Of a stretch of 64,000 nucleotides of DNA, positions 8,881 to 18,149 are shown in pieces; the first letter of the stretch is position 1, and every line of letters begins with the position of its first letter. A program made the position numbers and the translations under genes. The DNA is from Ecytonucleospora hepatopenaei. Lineage: Eukaryota; Microsporidia; Enterocytozoonidae. The notes beneath the pieces are model-generated. The model searched no databases, was not told the origin of the DNA, and saw nothing but the letters and a program-made list of their open reading frames with translations. The stretch lies in NCBI GenBank assembly GCA_026692725.1, contig JAPMUG010000011.1:5001-69000 (forward strand), given 5' to 3'.

Positions 8881-10374
8881 TTAATTTTCTTCTGACATTT
8901 TTTTACCTGCTAAAATCATTTCATCACACATTAAAAGGCTGGCTGAAGTAAAAATAGAATTAGTTAGCACATTTCCTAAGACAGATGCATTGTCAATTAC
9001 AATTTCAGAATCTCCTTTTTGCATCAAATATGCAAATGTTTCCTGTGCAGGTTTACCTTCATTTTTTATTAATGTTTTGCACATTTTTTCAAAAACCTTT
9101 GCTATTATCCCATACCCTAAGGAATCTACATGGTTTACTTCCTTAGCTTTTTGTTTCATTAATTTTATTAAATCACAATATAATTGTTTTCCTCCTCTAA
9201 TAACACACTTCTCATTTATAGCAAGCATAACAGACCTTAAAGTTCCTTGTATGGTTTGTTGTATTCTTGAAAAATCAACATTTCCTTTTATTAAAATTGT
9301 GCTTGCGCCTTTCAAAGGTACTCCTTCAACAAAAGTAAATTGGTCTTCTCCTACCTTTTTAACATTTACTGAATTGCAAAAACCTAAATTTTCCTTTTTT
9401 AATTGATGCACTTGTGTTACAACTCTGCCACCGCAAATATTTACCAACCTTTCAAGATTCCTTTTTTTACATCTCCTCAATGCTAAAACTTTGCCCTTTG
9501 CTAAAATTTCTAGTGACTGTAAATCAATTCCTTTTTCGCTAATAACGACCAAATGCTTACCTTGTTTCCGCATTTCATTAGCAAGTTCAACTATCTTTTC
9601 AGTTTTTTCAATTATCAATTTGTTTTCAAACTTTGCTAATCTTTCCCTATCTTCAATATTTTTATAAACAAATTCTGCATTTATCTCAGGCTTTTCATAT
9701 TCCAAAGACATATTGGTTGTTAAAATAACACAGTTAGTCAAATTTGTAGGCATTTCAGCGTGTCTAATTCCATGGTCTAAAACTAACCCTGGAACGAATT
9801 CGCTGTCTTTTAAATCTCCTATGTCCATTTTCATCAATTCTACAAGCTTCAAGTCATTAGTGTGTTTTAATGTTTGTAATATGATATCCACCAGAACTTC
9901 TCCATTTTGTATTTTTGAACCAATTTGACTTAAAACAAGTTTTCTTAAATTTGAGTCATTAAATGGTAGTAAGTTTTCTTTTAAAAATTTAGAAACATCA
10001 TCAACTGCTAACTGTAAGCTGTTAATTATTGGAGAAATTTTAGAACCATCCAAATACTGAGAAAAAGATTCTGAAAAAATGTGACTGGTTAGCAAAACAA
10101 AACTTATAATTCCATCTCCTACCCTTTCAAACAGTGCCTTTCCCGCTCTTGTAATTATTATGGAAGTTGGGTGGGTGTATCTTATATCCCTACAAAGCTT
10201 AAATCCGTTCTTTGTAAGATCCATTTGGTCTGCTCCACTAACCAAAGCCTTAAAAGATCCATTTGGTCCCAGACATGATTCAAATAGCTCAATTAGCTGT
10301 TGGCAAGTTAAATTGCTGTAGGCCAAAGCCTGTCCTTCCTGTGTATATTTTGCTTCTGATTTTGTATTTTGCAT
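8881..10374 (-). CDS. CCT6: Chaperonin CCT subunit, zeta (CCT6)-like
   Basis: Group II chaperonin subunit of the ring that folds actin and tubulin. 497 residues from the ATG at 10374; the frame runs on to an ATG at 10422, but MQNTKSEAKYTQEG matches the usual N-terminus. LGPNGSFKALVSGADQ followed by LTKNGFKLCRDI resembles the zeta subunit. The ATP-site motif that is normally GDGTT is GDGII here, so nucleotide hydrolysis may be altered. Zeta is my best assignment; another CCT subunit is possible. Confidence 0.85.
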   Translation of the reverse strand: MQNTKSEAKYTQEGQALAYSNLTCQQLIELFESCLGPNGSFKALVSGADQMDLTKNGFKLCRDIRYTHPTSIIITRAGKALFERVGDGIISFVLLTSHIFSESFSQYLDGSKISPIINSLQLAVDDVSKFLKENLLPFNDSNLRKLVLSQIGSKIQNGEVLVDIILQTLKHTNDLKLVELMKMDIGDLKDSEFVPGLVLDHGIRHAEMPTNLTNCVILTTNMSLEYEKPEINAEFVYKNIEDRERLAKFENKLIIEKTEKIVELANEMRKQGKHLVVISEKGIDLQSLEILAKGKVLALRRCKKRNLERLVNICGGRVVTQVHQLKKENLGFCNSVNVKKVGEDQFTFVEGVPLKGASTILIKGNVDFSRIQQTIQGTLRSVMLAINEKCVIRGGKQLYCDLIKLMKQKAKEVNHVDSLGYGIIAKVFEKMCKTLIKNEGKPAQETFAYLMQKGDSEIVIDNASVLGNVLTNSIFTSASLLMCDEMILAGKKMSEEN

Positions 10375-10635
10375 ATAAAAAACTATTTTAAAATAGGGTT
10401 TATAAATATTTTTAAAAAACATATAGCAAAAAGTATAGATTTGTTATAATGTATTCTATTGTATTGTACTATTTATTATTCTATTGCATTATATTATTGT
10501 GTATTATTATGTTTTAAGCTTAAAAATATACAATAAATAGTAAAAGACAAGTTTTTATTTAACCTTAAACTGAAAATATAAATTAAAGGAAATAATTAGA
10601 AAATCAATAAAATATGTTTAATTATAGAAAAAAGT

Positions 10636-11646
10636 TTAATATGTTTCAAAGTTATGTTTAGATTGTGAATTTTGATTTTCAGAATTAGAACTATGGCTCT
10701 CATTGTCTTTGTTTTGATTTTCTGACTTTGTTTTTTTGACGGTTTCTTTTTTAGTCTCAGTATTATTAACATTTTCATTTTCTAGTAGATGTTCCTTCCT
10801 TTTATAAACATCACTTTGCTTGTTATCTTTTAATTCAACTGCATTTCCTTTGATTTTGTCCTTAACATACACTATTTTTGTCTTGATAATGTAATAAATT
10901 TCAACAGCTGGTTCGTATAGCACAACCTGTGATACCATACTTAATGTTATAAAAATAGTAAGCAGTAAAAATGTCAGTGAAAGTACCTCTCCATTACCAA
11001 TGTCTGTTACTATAGTCTCAATCATTGAATTTTTAGTAAAACTAAGACCTGCGTTTTTGTCGATGTACCAAACAGCAAAGAAGGTTGAAAGTGCTGCATT
11101 TGAAAATGCACCAAATATCACGTCAATGTACTGATAAACCAGTAACAAAAACAAAGCAGGTATTGTAACACCCAAAACAAACAAAACGTTTTTAGCCCAT
11201 GTTGACTTTATTTCACTGTCTGTTAAATTTGTGAAATATGAAATGTACGTCAGCACCAATCCAACCATAACAGTCACTGCACTTGCTTTTGCAATAATAA
11301 CACCTGAAATTATTGCCAGTGTTATTGCTCCAAATTCATTCTGTGCTACCTTAGAAAATATAGCGAATGGTTTTTCAAAAAAAGAATTTTTAGCTGAATT
11401 TTCCATCATTTCCACTGCAAGACTGGAGTGAGACCCAAAAAAGTTTTTGATTATTAAAAATGAAAGTGCAATACCTGAAACATATTTCATAGAGGTTCCT
11501 ATAAAGTATGTAAATGCTATAATTGTAAATACCAAGAAGAAATCGAAGTAACTAACATATTGGAACCACATTTGCAAAAAACATTTTGGTGCAGATTGTC
11601 TTAGCACAGGTAACAATGCTTTAACTGATAAAATACCATTTGACAT
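10636..11646 (-). CDS. Multi-pass membrane protein, unknown
   Basis: 336 residues. Roughly six to eight hydrophobic segments occupy residues 30-260, including FFLVFTIIAFTYFIG, a long one around ITLAIISGVIIAK and FLLLTIFITLSMVSQVVLY. A highly charged Lys/Glu/Asn/Ser cytoplasmic-type tail of about 70 residues follows. There is no signal peptide and no recognised transporter motif. The ATG is directly preceded by ACACCC, a CCC-like motif, which supports this start. Confidence 0.85.
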   Translation of the reverse strand: MSNGILSVKALLPVLRQSAPKCFLQMWFQYVSYFDFFLVFTIIAFTYFIGTSMKYVSGIALSFLIIKNFFGSHSSLAVEMMENSAKNSFFEKPFAIFSKVAQNEFGAITLAIISGVIIAKASAVTVMVGLVLTYISYFTNLTDSEIKSTWAKNVLFVLGVTIPALFLLLVYQYIDVIFGAFSNAALSTFFAVWYIDKNAGLSFTKNSMIETIVTDIGNGEVLSLTFLLLTIFITLSMVSQVVLYEPAVEIYYIIKTKIVYVKDKIKGNAVELKDNKQSDVYKRKEHLLENENVNNTETKKETVKKTKSENQNKDNESHSSNSENQNSQSKHNFETY

Positions 11647-11652
11647 GGGTGT
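11647..11652 (-). promoter_or_regulatory. CCC-like motif abutting start codon
   Basis: ACACCC directly before the ATG of the multi-pass membrane protein, on the minus strand. Confidence 0.5.
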
Positions 11653-11864
11653 TTGTTTGTCTGGAATTTTTTGTTTGTTTAAGTTTAATGCGATTTTTGG
11701 TAAAAATGTACAATCTAATGATTATTGGATTGCGTTGAAAATTGTTATGCGCAAAAAATTTTAACTATTAACTAACACAAACAAACATATAATAAACAAT
11801 CAAAATGTCTTTTGATAAAAAATTATTAAAATATTTTTAAATAAATTATTTTAAAGAAAAAGTG

Positions 11865-11873
11865 TTAAACCCT
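11865..11873 (+). promoter_or_regulatory. CCC-like motif upstream of B55 gene
   Basis: TTAAACCCT, 23 nt before the ATG at 11897. Confidence 0.45.
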
Positions 11874-11896
11874 GAGAATTTATACGCATTTATAAA

Positions 11897-13129
11897 ATGT
11901 TTGGTATTTTTGGAAATTCTTCTTTTTTAAAAAACAAGAAAGAAATAAACACAAATATTTTTAAGTTTAAGTCATTTGAATTAAATATTAAGAATTCTTT
12001 TAAAGAAAAAGTGGGCTGTATTGCTTCTTTTAGGGATGAAGAAATTTTAGTGGGCCGTGAAGATGGAATTTTACAGGTAACAAACATAAATGCAAATAAA
12101 ACAGGAAACATTGAAATTTTTAAAAAAGATTTTGATTTGTTGGACAATGAAAACATAAAAGAATGCATTACTGCTATGGATTGTACCTCTGACAATTCCA
12201 TAGAAAAAACAGTTTTTCTTGCAAATGAGAAAAATATAAAATGCATAAAAATAAAAGAAAGGATGTCCGTAATAGAGTGGATGCAGCACTCTAAATACAA
12301 AAATAGAGTTAGTTTACAGAATACCACTCAAAAAGTCTTTAACCAGCAAACTAATACAAATATATTTGACAAAACAGAATATGAGTCTAAAACAATATTT
12401 AATGTTGGTTGTGTCCACAAGTATTTGATAAATTCCATTTCTTTAAACGTTTCAAATGAATTTTTAATTAGCTCCGATCTTCTCAAAATAAATTTATGGA
12501 AAAGTGACAGGCTAGAACAGTCATTTAACCTTGTCGATATAAAAGAAAAGTTGGATTGTGGTAGTATTTTTGTGATAAATTGTACTAAGTTTAATGCGTA
12601 TAATGATACAGTATTTGGTTATTGCACATCACAAGGACAGGTTGTCTTAAATGACATAAAAATAGAGCCAAAAAGCAGTGAAATATGCACATTTGATGTC
12701 CAAGAAAGCAGAAACAGTGATAATGAATTTAGAATGATAAAAAGTATAAGTGATTTTGTGTTTTTAGATGAGTATAAAATTGCAACAAGAACATTAAACA
12801 ATATTTCTATATTTGATATCAGACACACTAAAAATAAATTAAAAAACCAGGAACTATTTGATGTGGATTCAAGTATATTTAGCAGTGACATGATTTATGA
12901 AAAGTTTAAAATATCCCATCAAAATGGCATTTTATATACAGGAACGTTAACAGGGGAAATTTGTGTTTTTAACACGAATAAAATGGAGTTTAATAAAAGA
13001 AAAGTTAATGGAATAGAAAATGAGCTTCAAATTGAAAATGGTATAAAACACATTTGTATAAAAGAAGGAACACTTTATTGTGCTAATAAAGACAATATTT
13101 TTTATACACGATTACCACCTAATAAATAA
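11897..13129 (+). CDS. CDC55: PP2A regulatory subunit B (B55/CDC55) WD40 protein
   Basis: Seven-bladed beta-propeller that gives protein phosphatase 2A its substrate choice in mitosis. 410 residues. Family signatures are HKYLINSISLNVSNEFLISS and DLLKINLWKSDRL in the middle, FNLVDIK after them, and SDFVFLDEYKIATRTL near residue 300. The N-terminal CIASFRDEEILVGREDGILQV is the usual first blade. Insertions between blades are rich in Asn and Lys. A HEAT-repeat protein that may be the A-type scaffold is at 45.3 kb. Confidence 0.85.
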   Translation: MFGIFGNSSFLKNKKEINTNIFKFKSFELNIKNSFKEKVGCIASFRDEEILVGREDGILQVTNINANKTGNIEIFKKDFDLLDNENIKECITAMDCTSDNSIEKTVFLANEKNIKCIKIKERMSVIEWMQHSKYKNRVSLQNTTQKVFNQQTNTNIFDKTEYESKTIFNVGCVHKYLINSISLNVSNEFLISSDLLKINLWKSDRLEQSFNLVDIKEKLDCGSIFVINCTKFNAYNDTVFGYCTSQGQVVLNDIKIEPKSSEICTFDVQESRNSDNEFRMIKSISDFVFLDEYKIATRTLNNISIFDIRHTKNKLKNQELFDVDSSIFSSDMIYEKFKISHQNGILYTGTLTGEICVFNTNKMEFNKRKVNGIENELQIENGIKHICIKEGTLYCANKDNIFYTRLPPNK

Positions 13130-13255
13130 ATTATTATCAAAAATTATAATATTTATATAAAATTAATTATTGTCAAAAGTAAATAACTATTAAAAATACA
13201 ATATAATATAAATTATATTAAATAAATAAAGTATAATAAACAAATATATTAAAAT

Positions 13256-14014
13256 TTACTTCTTTTTTAAAATATAAAATGTTATTAATATAAAAATCCA
13301 AAATACAAGAAACTTTATCATTGTTTTTCTTTTTTCACTTACCATGTTCCATGTTTCTTGTAAATCATTAAGTGCTTTTTGACCAAAATGATTTGAATGG
13401 CTTATATCATCATCTATTCTTCTAAGCTCCATCTCCTGTAAGCTTACATGGAGTGAAATATTTTCAACTATTTCTCCCATTTCATTTATTTTGTTTACAA
13501 TTCTTCTTCTCTGCTCAAACTTTTCTGAATTCACTTGACTGCTACGTTGCTGTTCTTCCTGTAAAACAGCACTGTAGTTGCTTTTGTTTGTATTAATGCC
13601 TCCCATTCCTTGATATTCAAATTCATTTAGATTGTTTTTCTTTTTTGTTGTGTTATTGTTGTCTTTTTTTGTGTGTGTCATATTTGCTTTAATTCCTTTA
13701 AGTTTTATTCTATACCTTAATATTCTCATTTGTATTGTTTCGTTTATATTTTTGTATATTTCTTGTTGATGTTTGTTTCCTATTTCATTTATTTGCATGT
13801 TTTTGTAATTATCTATAGCTATCTCTATTTCATTTAATATAGGTTCAATTTTATATTTATCGTAATTGGTTAGTTTTGATAATTCACTAAATAAACTCTT
13901 AATATGGTTATTTACATCTTCGTAGTTCTTAAAACTATAATTTAAAATGTTTTCTTTTTGTCTTAAATGCCTTGATTCTATAATTGTATGGAACTCTTTT
14001 GTTCTTTCTATCAT
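13256..14014 (-). CDS. SNARE protein (syntaxin-like, probably Qa)
   Basis: Membrane-fusion SNARE. 252 residues: a helical N-terminal half, a SNARE motif at about 165-225 with Gln193 at the ionic zero layer (HVSLQEMELRRIDDDI), and a C-terminal anchor at about 233-249. The motif and the DDD/ERIDxxI-like segment favour Qa, but Qb is not excluded. It is divergent from NAR1, with 54 nt between the two start codons. AACCCC lies just upstream of its ATG. Confidence 0.8.
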   Translation of the reverse strand: MIERTKEFHTIIESRHLRQKENILNYSFKNYEDVNNHIKSLFSELSKLTNYDKYKIEPILNEIEIAIDNYKNMQINEIGNKHQQEIYKNINETIQMRILRYRIKLKGIKANMTHTKKDNNNTTKKKNNLNEFEYQGMGGINTNKSNYSAVLQEEQQRSSQVNSEKFEQRRRIVNKINEMGEIVENISLHVSLQEMELRRIDDDISHSNHFGQKALNDLQETWNMVSEKRKTMIKFLVFWIFILITFYILKKK

Positions 14015-14020
14015 TTATTA

Positions 14021-14026
14021 GGGGTT
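14021..14026 (-). promoter_or_regulatory. CCC-like motif of the SNARE gene
   Basis: AACCCC on the minus strand, 6 nt before the ATG at 14014, inside the 54-nt divergent spacer shared with NAR1. On the other side GGGAT precedes the NAR1 ATG. Confidence 0.5.
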
Positions 14027-14068
14027 ATCTTAATTTTATTGTTTTCTTTTTTTATAAAAATAAGGGAT

Positions 14069-14956
14069 ATGAGTAAAAAACAAGTTTGTATTAAAGAAAA
14101 TCCAGAAGAAATAAGACTAGATGATTGTTTAGCATGTTCGGGTTGCTTATCAAACGATGAAATGAGCAAATTTAATATCGACAAAACTGTACTTGAAGAC
14201 ATTTTAACTCAAACCAATTTTATTTTTACTGAATTTTCTAAAAATGATTTGTTTCTCACATGTAAGAAAATACATAAAAATTTAGAAGAAATTACATTTA
14301 GAGATTTTGAAAAAGCACTAATAACTTTGATTAAATCCACATTCAACACGCTATTATTTTTAGATTCAAGTAATTTTGAAAAATCAAAAAATAACATAAA
14401 TTCTGATTGTCCTGCAGTTGTTTTATATGTTGAAAGGCTTTACCCGCATTTAACTAAATATCTAAATAACAAAAAAACACAAATACAACAGGCCGTAGAA
14501 TATATAAGAAAGAAAAACAAAGAAAGAATTTTTATAATTTCACAGTGTTACGATAAAAAGGATGAAATTATAAGGGAAAAATACGAAAATATTTATTTAT
14601 TGGGGGCAAAAGACATAGAAAACATCATTATAAAGGATATTAACAATTTTTTAAACAATCAGGAAAAACTGTTAGAAACAAATAAATATGAACTATCGCA
14701 TTTTGATAAAAAAGAAAATATTATTTTTGGTCAAGTAAATGTTTTTAATGCTTTGCAAAATTATAAGGAAGGTTCTGGTTTCTTAAATGTTTATTGGTGT
14801 AATAACGGGTGTATAGGTGGACCTTGTATTGAAAACAAAGAAAAAGACATTCCTTTTGAACATAATGATTATATAAAAGGTAAAAATTCTGACTTTTTAA
14901 CATGTCGTAAACCTTTTACCCCCCATAAAAAGAAAAGATTTGAAATTGAGTGGTAG
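14069..14956 (+). CDS. NAR1: Cytosolic Fe-S assembly protein NAR1 (iron-hydrogenase-like)
   Basis: NAR1/NARF-type protein of the cytosolic iron-sulfur assembly machinery. 295 residues from the ATG at 14069. The frame extends upstream across the SNARE start, but 14069 gives the conserved N-terminus. Cys7 and CLACSGC (Cys20, 23, 26) match the N-terminal cluster ligands. WCNNGCIGGPC near residue 248 matches the C-terminal cluster of hydrogenase-like proteins. It is much shorter than the yeast protein of nearly 500 residues. APC10 starts 4 nt after its stop. Confidence 0.85.
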   Translation: MSKKQVCIKENPEEIRLDDCLACSGCLSNDEMSKFNIDKTVLEDILTQTNFIFTEFSKNDLFLTCKKIHKNLEEITFRDFEKALITLIKSTFNTLLFLDSSNFEKSKNNINSDCPAVVLYVERLYPHLTKYLNNKKTQIQQAVEYIRKKNKERIFIISQCYDKKDEIIREKYENIYLLGAKDIENIIIKDINNFLNNQEKLLETNKYELSHFDKKENIIFGQVNVFNALQNYKEGSGFLNVYWCNNGCIGGPCIENKEKDIPFEHNDYIKGKNSDFLTCRKPFTPHKKKRFEIEW

Positions 14957-14960
14957 TTAA

Positions 14961-15350
14961 ATGATAGAATTTCAACTTAGTTCGAGTAAAAGAGGATATG
15001 GTTTAAAAGAACTGCTTTTAGAAGATCTAAAGGAATATTGGTCTTCGGATGCAGTGCTTCCCCATAGAATTACAATTTTATTTAATAAAAAAGAATTTAT
15101 TTATAGCATAGAACTTTATTTAAGTTTTTCTAAAGATGAATCATATACCCCTGAAAATGTAAATTGGTATTTTAATGGGGTTGAACGCAGTGTAAACCTA
15201 ACAGAACCAGAGGGATGGACAGCTTTTATGATATGCGATAAGACTGCAAAAATAGACCTTGTTATAACAGGAAATCATACGGATGGAAAAGATTCTCATG
15301 TAAGAAACTTGAGAATAAAAAAGAGTCCAGAAGAAATTTTTTACTTTTAA
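14961..15350 (+). CDS. APC10: Anaphase-promoting complex subunit 10 (DOC1)
   Basis: The DOC domain that helps the anaphase-promoting complex bind destruction-box substrates. 129 residues, so little more than the domain. Signatures are YWSSDAVLPHRITILF, LSFSKDESYTPENV, the EPEGW segment, and NHTDGKDSHVRNLRI near the C-terminus. It follows NAR1 by 4 nt on the same strand. Confidence 0.9.
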   Translation: MIEFQLSSSKRGYGLKELLLEDLKEYWSSDAVLPHRITILFNKKEFIYSIELYLSFSKDESYTPENVNWYFNGVERSVNLTEPEGWTAFMICDKTAKIDLVITGNHTDGKDSHVRNLRIKKSPEEIFYF

Positions 15351-15572
15351 TTTAATTTTTTGTATTAATTCTTTTAAAATTTTTTGTAATTAATCTTTTT
15401 AATTTTTATTTTTACTTTTGAATGTGTATTTTTATAAAAAAGATATGAATTTTTAATATGTTTAAATTGATATTTAGTTTTTTTTACCCCAATACTTTAA
15501 TTTTACATTTCTAATTTTAAGTTTGTTTTTTATTATTATTTTATTGTTATTTACATTTTAAAACAAAACTAA

Positions 15573-16016
15573 ATGCATCAAGAATTTTCAGAAACAAGGG
15601 ATTTAGCAAACATTTCCTTCTTTAAAACACCAAAAGATGCAGGGAAATATGAAATAAGACAGAGCGACAAATTCATTATTGTTTCAAGAGAAGGAATTGT
15701 AGTTGAAAAGGTAGAACTTTATCTTCCTGCGCGGATTATAGCAGTACATGTTGATGATTATAAAATATGCGTTGTTTTACGGAAAGCAGAAGAAAAGAAG
15801 TGGCAGACGGTCAAGGGTCCAGTCGCACTAACAAATTCAAAACAAACAAACTATGAAGATTCAACCGAGGAAACCAAAAAGAAAGGACTATGGGAATTTT
15901 TAGAAGAAGTATATTTTAATGGGGACGAAGAGACTAAAAAAGCCATGATAGATAGCTTTAGGGAGTCACAAGGACAAGTTTTAAATACCAATTGGAAAAC
16001 TGCTAATAAAAAATAA
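15573..16016 (+). CDS. SGT1: SGT1-like co-chaperone (SGS domain)
   Basis: HSP90 co-chaperone linked to kinetochore and SCF assembly. 147 residues. Residues 20-80 look like a worn-down CS domain ending in RKAEEKKWQTVKG. The C-terminal SGS domain has LWEFLEEVYFNGDEETKKAM followed by SFRESQGQVLNTNW. The TPR domain found in yeast and plants is absent. Confidence 0.85.
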   Translation: MHQEFSETRDLANISFFKTPKDAGKYEIRQSDKFIIVSREGIVVEKVELYLPARIIAVHVDDYKICVVLRKAEEKKWQTVKGPVALTNSKQTNYEDSTEETKKKGLWEFLEEVYFNGDEETKKAMIDSFRESQGQVLNTNWKTANKK

Positions 16017-16076
16017 AATATTCTTCTTTGTTAATTTACTAATTTATGCTTAATATTTTATAATTAAGCTTAATTT

Positions 16077-16535
16077 TTAATTCAAATGTTCTGGATACAA
16101 ATGTTTGGTTCTATTCCGTTTATTTGTAAACCAGTTATTTACTTGTTTTAATGAAATAAGACACAATTCAGCAATTCTCACCTTTTCAGTTTCACTTGGA
16201 TATCTATCTCTAGAAAAAGATTCTTCTAACACACTAATAATTTTTTTACTAAACCGTTTTATTTTTTTATTTTCCACCATACACAGCTTTTCATCTTCTT
16301 TGTAAAAGTCTTTTAGCTCATCCAGTATTTTGTTAACTAGGTCTTTTTGTATAATTTTAAGTTTGTTTGTTAGTTCAAACACGGTGTTATTTGAAATTTT
16401 AGGCTCAAAATCTATGTTTTCATTGTTTTTTACATCTTTAACAACTGTTTTAACTCCTGAATTTATTGAACCTGTCATCATGACATATTTTTGACGTAAG
16501 AGTATCATTCTTTTAACAATTTCTAAATCATTCAT
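16077..16535 (-). CDS. Homeodomain protein, non-TALE (HD2-like)
   Basis: 152 residues with a C-terminal homeodomain at about 85-148. Helix 3 is QVNNWFTNKRNR, with Trp48, Phe49, Asn51 and Arg53 equivalents present. The loop between helix 1 (LEESF) and YPS has the ordinary length, not the three-residue TALE extension. The N-terminal half is helical without a known domain. It is transcribed away from the TALE homeobox gene at 17.5 kb, with about 1 kb between the starts. A transcription factor role is secure; a mating-type-like role is an inference from the arrangement. Confidence 0.85.
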   Translation of the reverse strand: MNDLEIVKRMILLRQKYVMMTGSINSGVKTVVKDVKNNENIDFEPKISNNTVFELTNKLKIIQKDLVNKILDELKDFYKEDEKLCMVENKKIKRFSKKIISVLEESFSRDRYPSETEKVRIAELCLISLKQVNNWFTNKRNRTKHLYPEHLN

Positions 16536-16877
16536 GGAAGGATTAAAAATTTTCAGGAAAAAATGTTGATAAAGTTTCGAATATCTAATAATTAAAAAGT
16601 TTTTTAAAATTGTATTTTGTCGTAAATTTTATTACTACAAAGGTAGTCTTAATTTTTTTAGTTTTTAGTTACTTTTTAGCTTTATAAAATTTTTAATGTC
16701 TTAGTGTAAGTTAAATTTAATAAAGTTTGAGCTTATAGAAACACAATAATAGTTTATAGATGATAGAAATAAATGAAAACTACAAAAAAGAAATACAAAA
16801 TTGGAAACTTTAAAAATATTTTAAACGCTAGGGTTCTTCAAATAATGTAAAAAGTCTATTATTATTGTTATATAAAG

Positions 16878-17122
16878 TTAGCCTTGTAAGGTAGGGTCAG
16901 GAACCATATACATGAACGGCTGATTTAAGGAGAAAACATTCTAAAAACAAACGTTTTTCTTTCTGTGAAACATTTAGATATTCAGAATAGTAAATAAATT
17001 TTTAGTTGTAAAAAAGTAAACTTATTGACTAACGCCTCTTGTTCCAGCTGTTCTAGAAATTTATTTAGTTCGTCCTTGAACGTTTAACTCTCAGGCTCAT
17101 TGATTAATTTGTCTTTAGACAT
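16878..17122 (-). pseudogene. Decayed ORF between the homeobox genes
   Basis: On the minus strand an ATG at 17122 begins MSKDKLINEPES and meets an in-frame TAA at 17084-17086. The same frame then continues with TFKDELNKFLEQLEQEALVN to a stop at 16984. In another frame, 16943-16878 reads NVFSLNQPFMYMVPDPTLQG. Composition is coding-like compared with the AT-rich flanks. I read it as a disrupted gene; chance cannot be excluded and the family is unknown. Confidence 0.35.
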
Positions 17123-17154
17123 GTATATTAAATATTAGTTATTAAAATATAATA

Positions 17155-17284
17155 ATATATAAATATATAAATATATAAATATATAAATATATAAATATAT
17201 AAATATATAAATATATAAATATATAAATATATAAATATATAAATATATAAATATATAAATATATAAATATATAAATATATAAAT
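17155..17284. repeat. 8-bp microsatellite (AAATATAT)n
   Basis: About 16 perfect copies of an 8-base AT unit in the spacer between the two homeobox genes, upstream of the TALE gene. Confidence 0.95.
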
Positions 17285-17532
17285 AAAATAGTTTAAGTGT
17301 AGTAAAAAAGATATGGGTAAATTTTTGTAAAAATTAAATCCTAAATAAAAAATAGTACCTTAATTTTTTTTTGTAATTTCCTTTTCAGGTTTTTACAATG
17401 TGATGATTATCACACTTATGTAATTAAAACAGTTTAATGTTGAATTAAACGTCAAATTTTATCAATACTTAAATAATACAAAAATAACGCTAGAAGAATT
17501 TAGAAAAGAAGAAAAATAAGAAAATTAAATTA

Positions 17533-18129
17533 ATGAAATTTATTTTTATACCCATGTTAGCTGCACACAAAAATTTTTTAACTGAATTTTTTCTTAAAAT
17601 TGAAAAGCGTTTCTTATTTTCTGAAATTGAAACAGGGCAACTTTATTTTGAATTTAATCAACTTTATCATAAAATCATATCATTGTCGAATGATTTTAAT
17701 TTTGTTGTTGAAGACCTCTTTACAGTTTACATAATTATTGAAAGATTGCATCAACTTCTTTTATTTGAAGATAGTATTAGAGATACAGTTGACAATATTA
17801 CAAATAGCAACAAGGAAAGTTTTAAGCTAGACAATAATTTTGTTGAGCATAAAATTAATAATGAAGACTTAAAATTAAACCAAACAATTGCAAGTGATAC
17901 TAATAAATATCTTAAATGTAAGAGAGCTAATTATAGCAAGGAAGTAAGCAAAATATTAAAAAATTGGCTTAAAGACAATCTTAATAATCCTTACCCTAGT
18001 GAAGCTGAGAAAAATGAACTTAAAAAAATTACAGGGCTTGATTGTACACAAATTAACAATTGGTTTATAAATGCTCGGCGTAGAATTTTGCCTTATATGA
18101 AAAGTAAATATGTTAAGTATGATGAATAA
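17533..18129 (+). CDS. TALE homeodomain protein (HD1-like)
   Basis: 198 residues with a C-terminal homeodomain at about 128-190. ILKNWLKDNLNNPYPSEAEK followed by TGLDCTQINNWFINARRR has the NPYPS extended loop and the helix-3 signature of TALE proteins (MEIS/PBC-like). The N-terminal 110 residues are helical and may mediate dimerisation. The gene is divergent from the non-TALE homeobox gene at 16.1-16.5 kb. Another ATG lies at residue 8 (MLAAHK), so the start is not fully certain. Confidence 0.88.
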   Translation: MKFIFIPMLAAHKNFLTEFFLKIEKRFLFSEIETGQLYFEFNQLYHKIISLSNDFNFVVEDLFTVYIIIERLHQLLLFEDSIRDTVDNITNSNKESFKLDNNFVEHKINNEDLKLNQTIASDTNKYLKCKRANYSKEVSKILKNWLKDNLNNPYPSEAEKNELKKITGLDCTQINNWFINARRRILPYMKSKYVKYDE

Positions 18130-18130
18130 A

Positions 18131-18140
18131 TTTTTACCCT
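18131..18140 (+). promoter_or_regulatory. CCC-like motif before the 93-residue ORF
   Basis: TTTTTACCCT, 9 nt before the ATG at 18150 and 1 nt after the stop of the TALE gene. It supports translation of the small ORF. Confidence 0.5.
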
Positions 18141-18149
18141 TATTTATTA

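Noticed and set aside
13988..14068. Extended N-terminus for NAR1 overlapping the SNARE gene
   Set aside because: The ATG at 14069 gives the conserved N-terminus; the extension is antisense to the SNARE start.
16880..16950. tRNA or snRNA in the homeobox spacer
   Set aside because: The patch is GC-raised, but I could not find a B-box, cloverleaf, Sm site or U6-like box; a decayed ORF explains it better.
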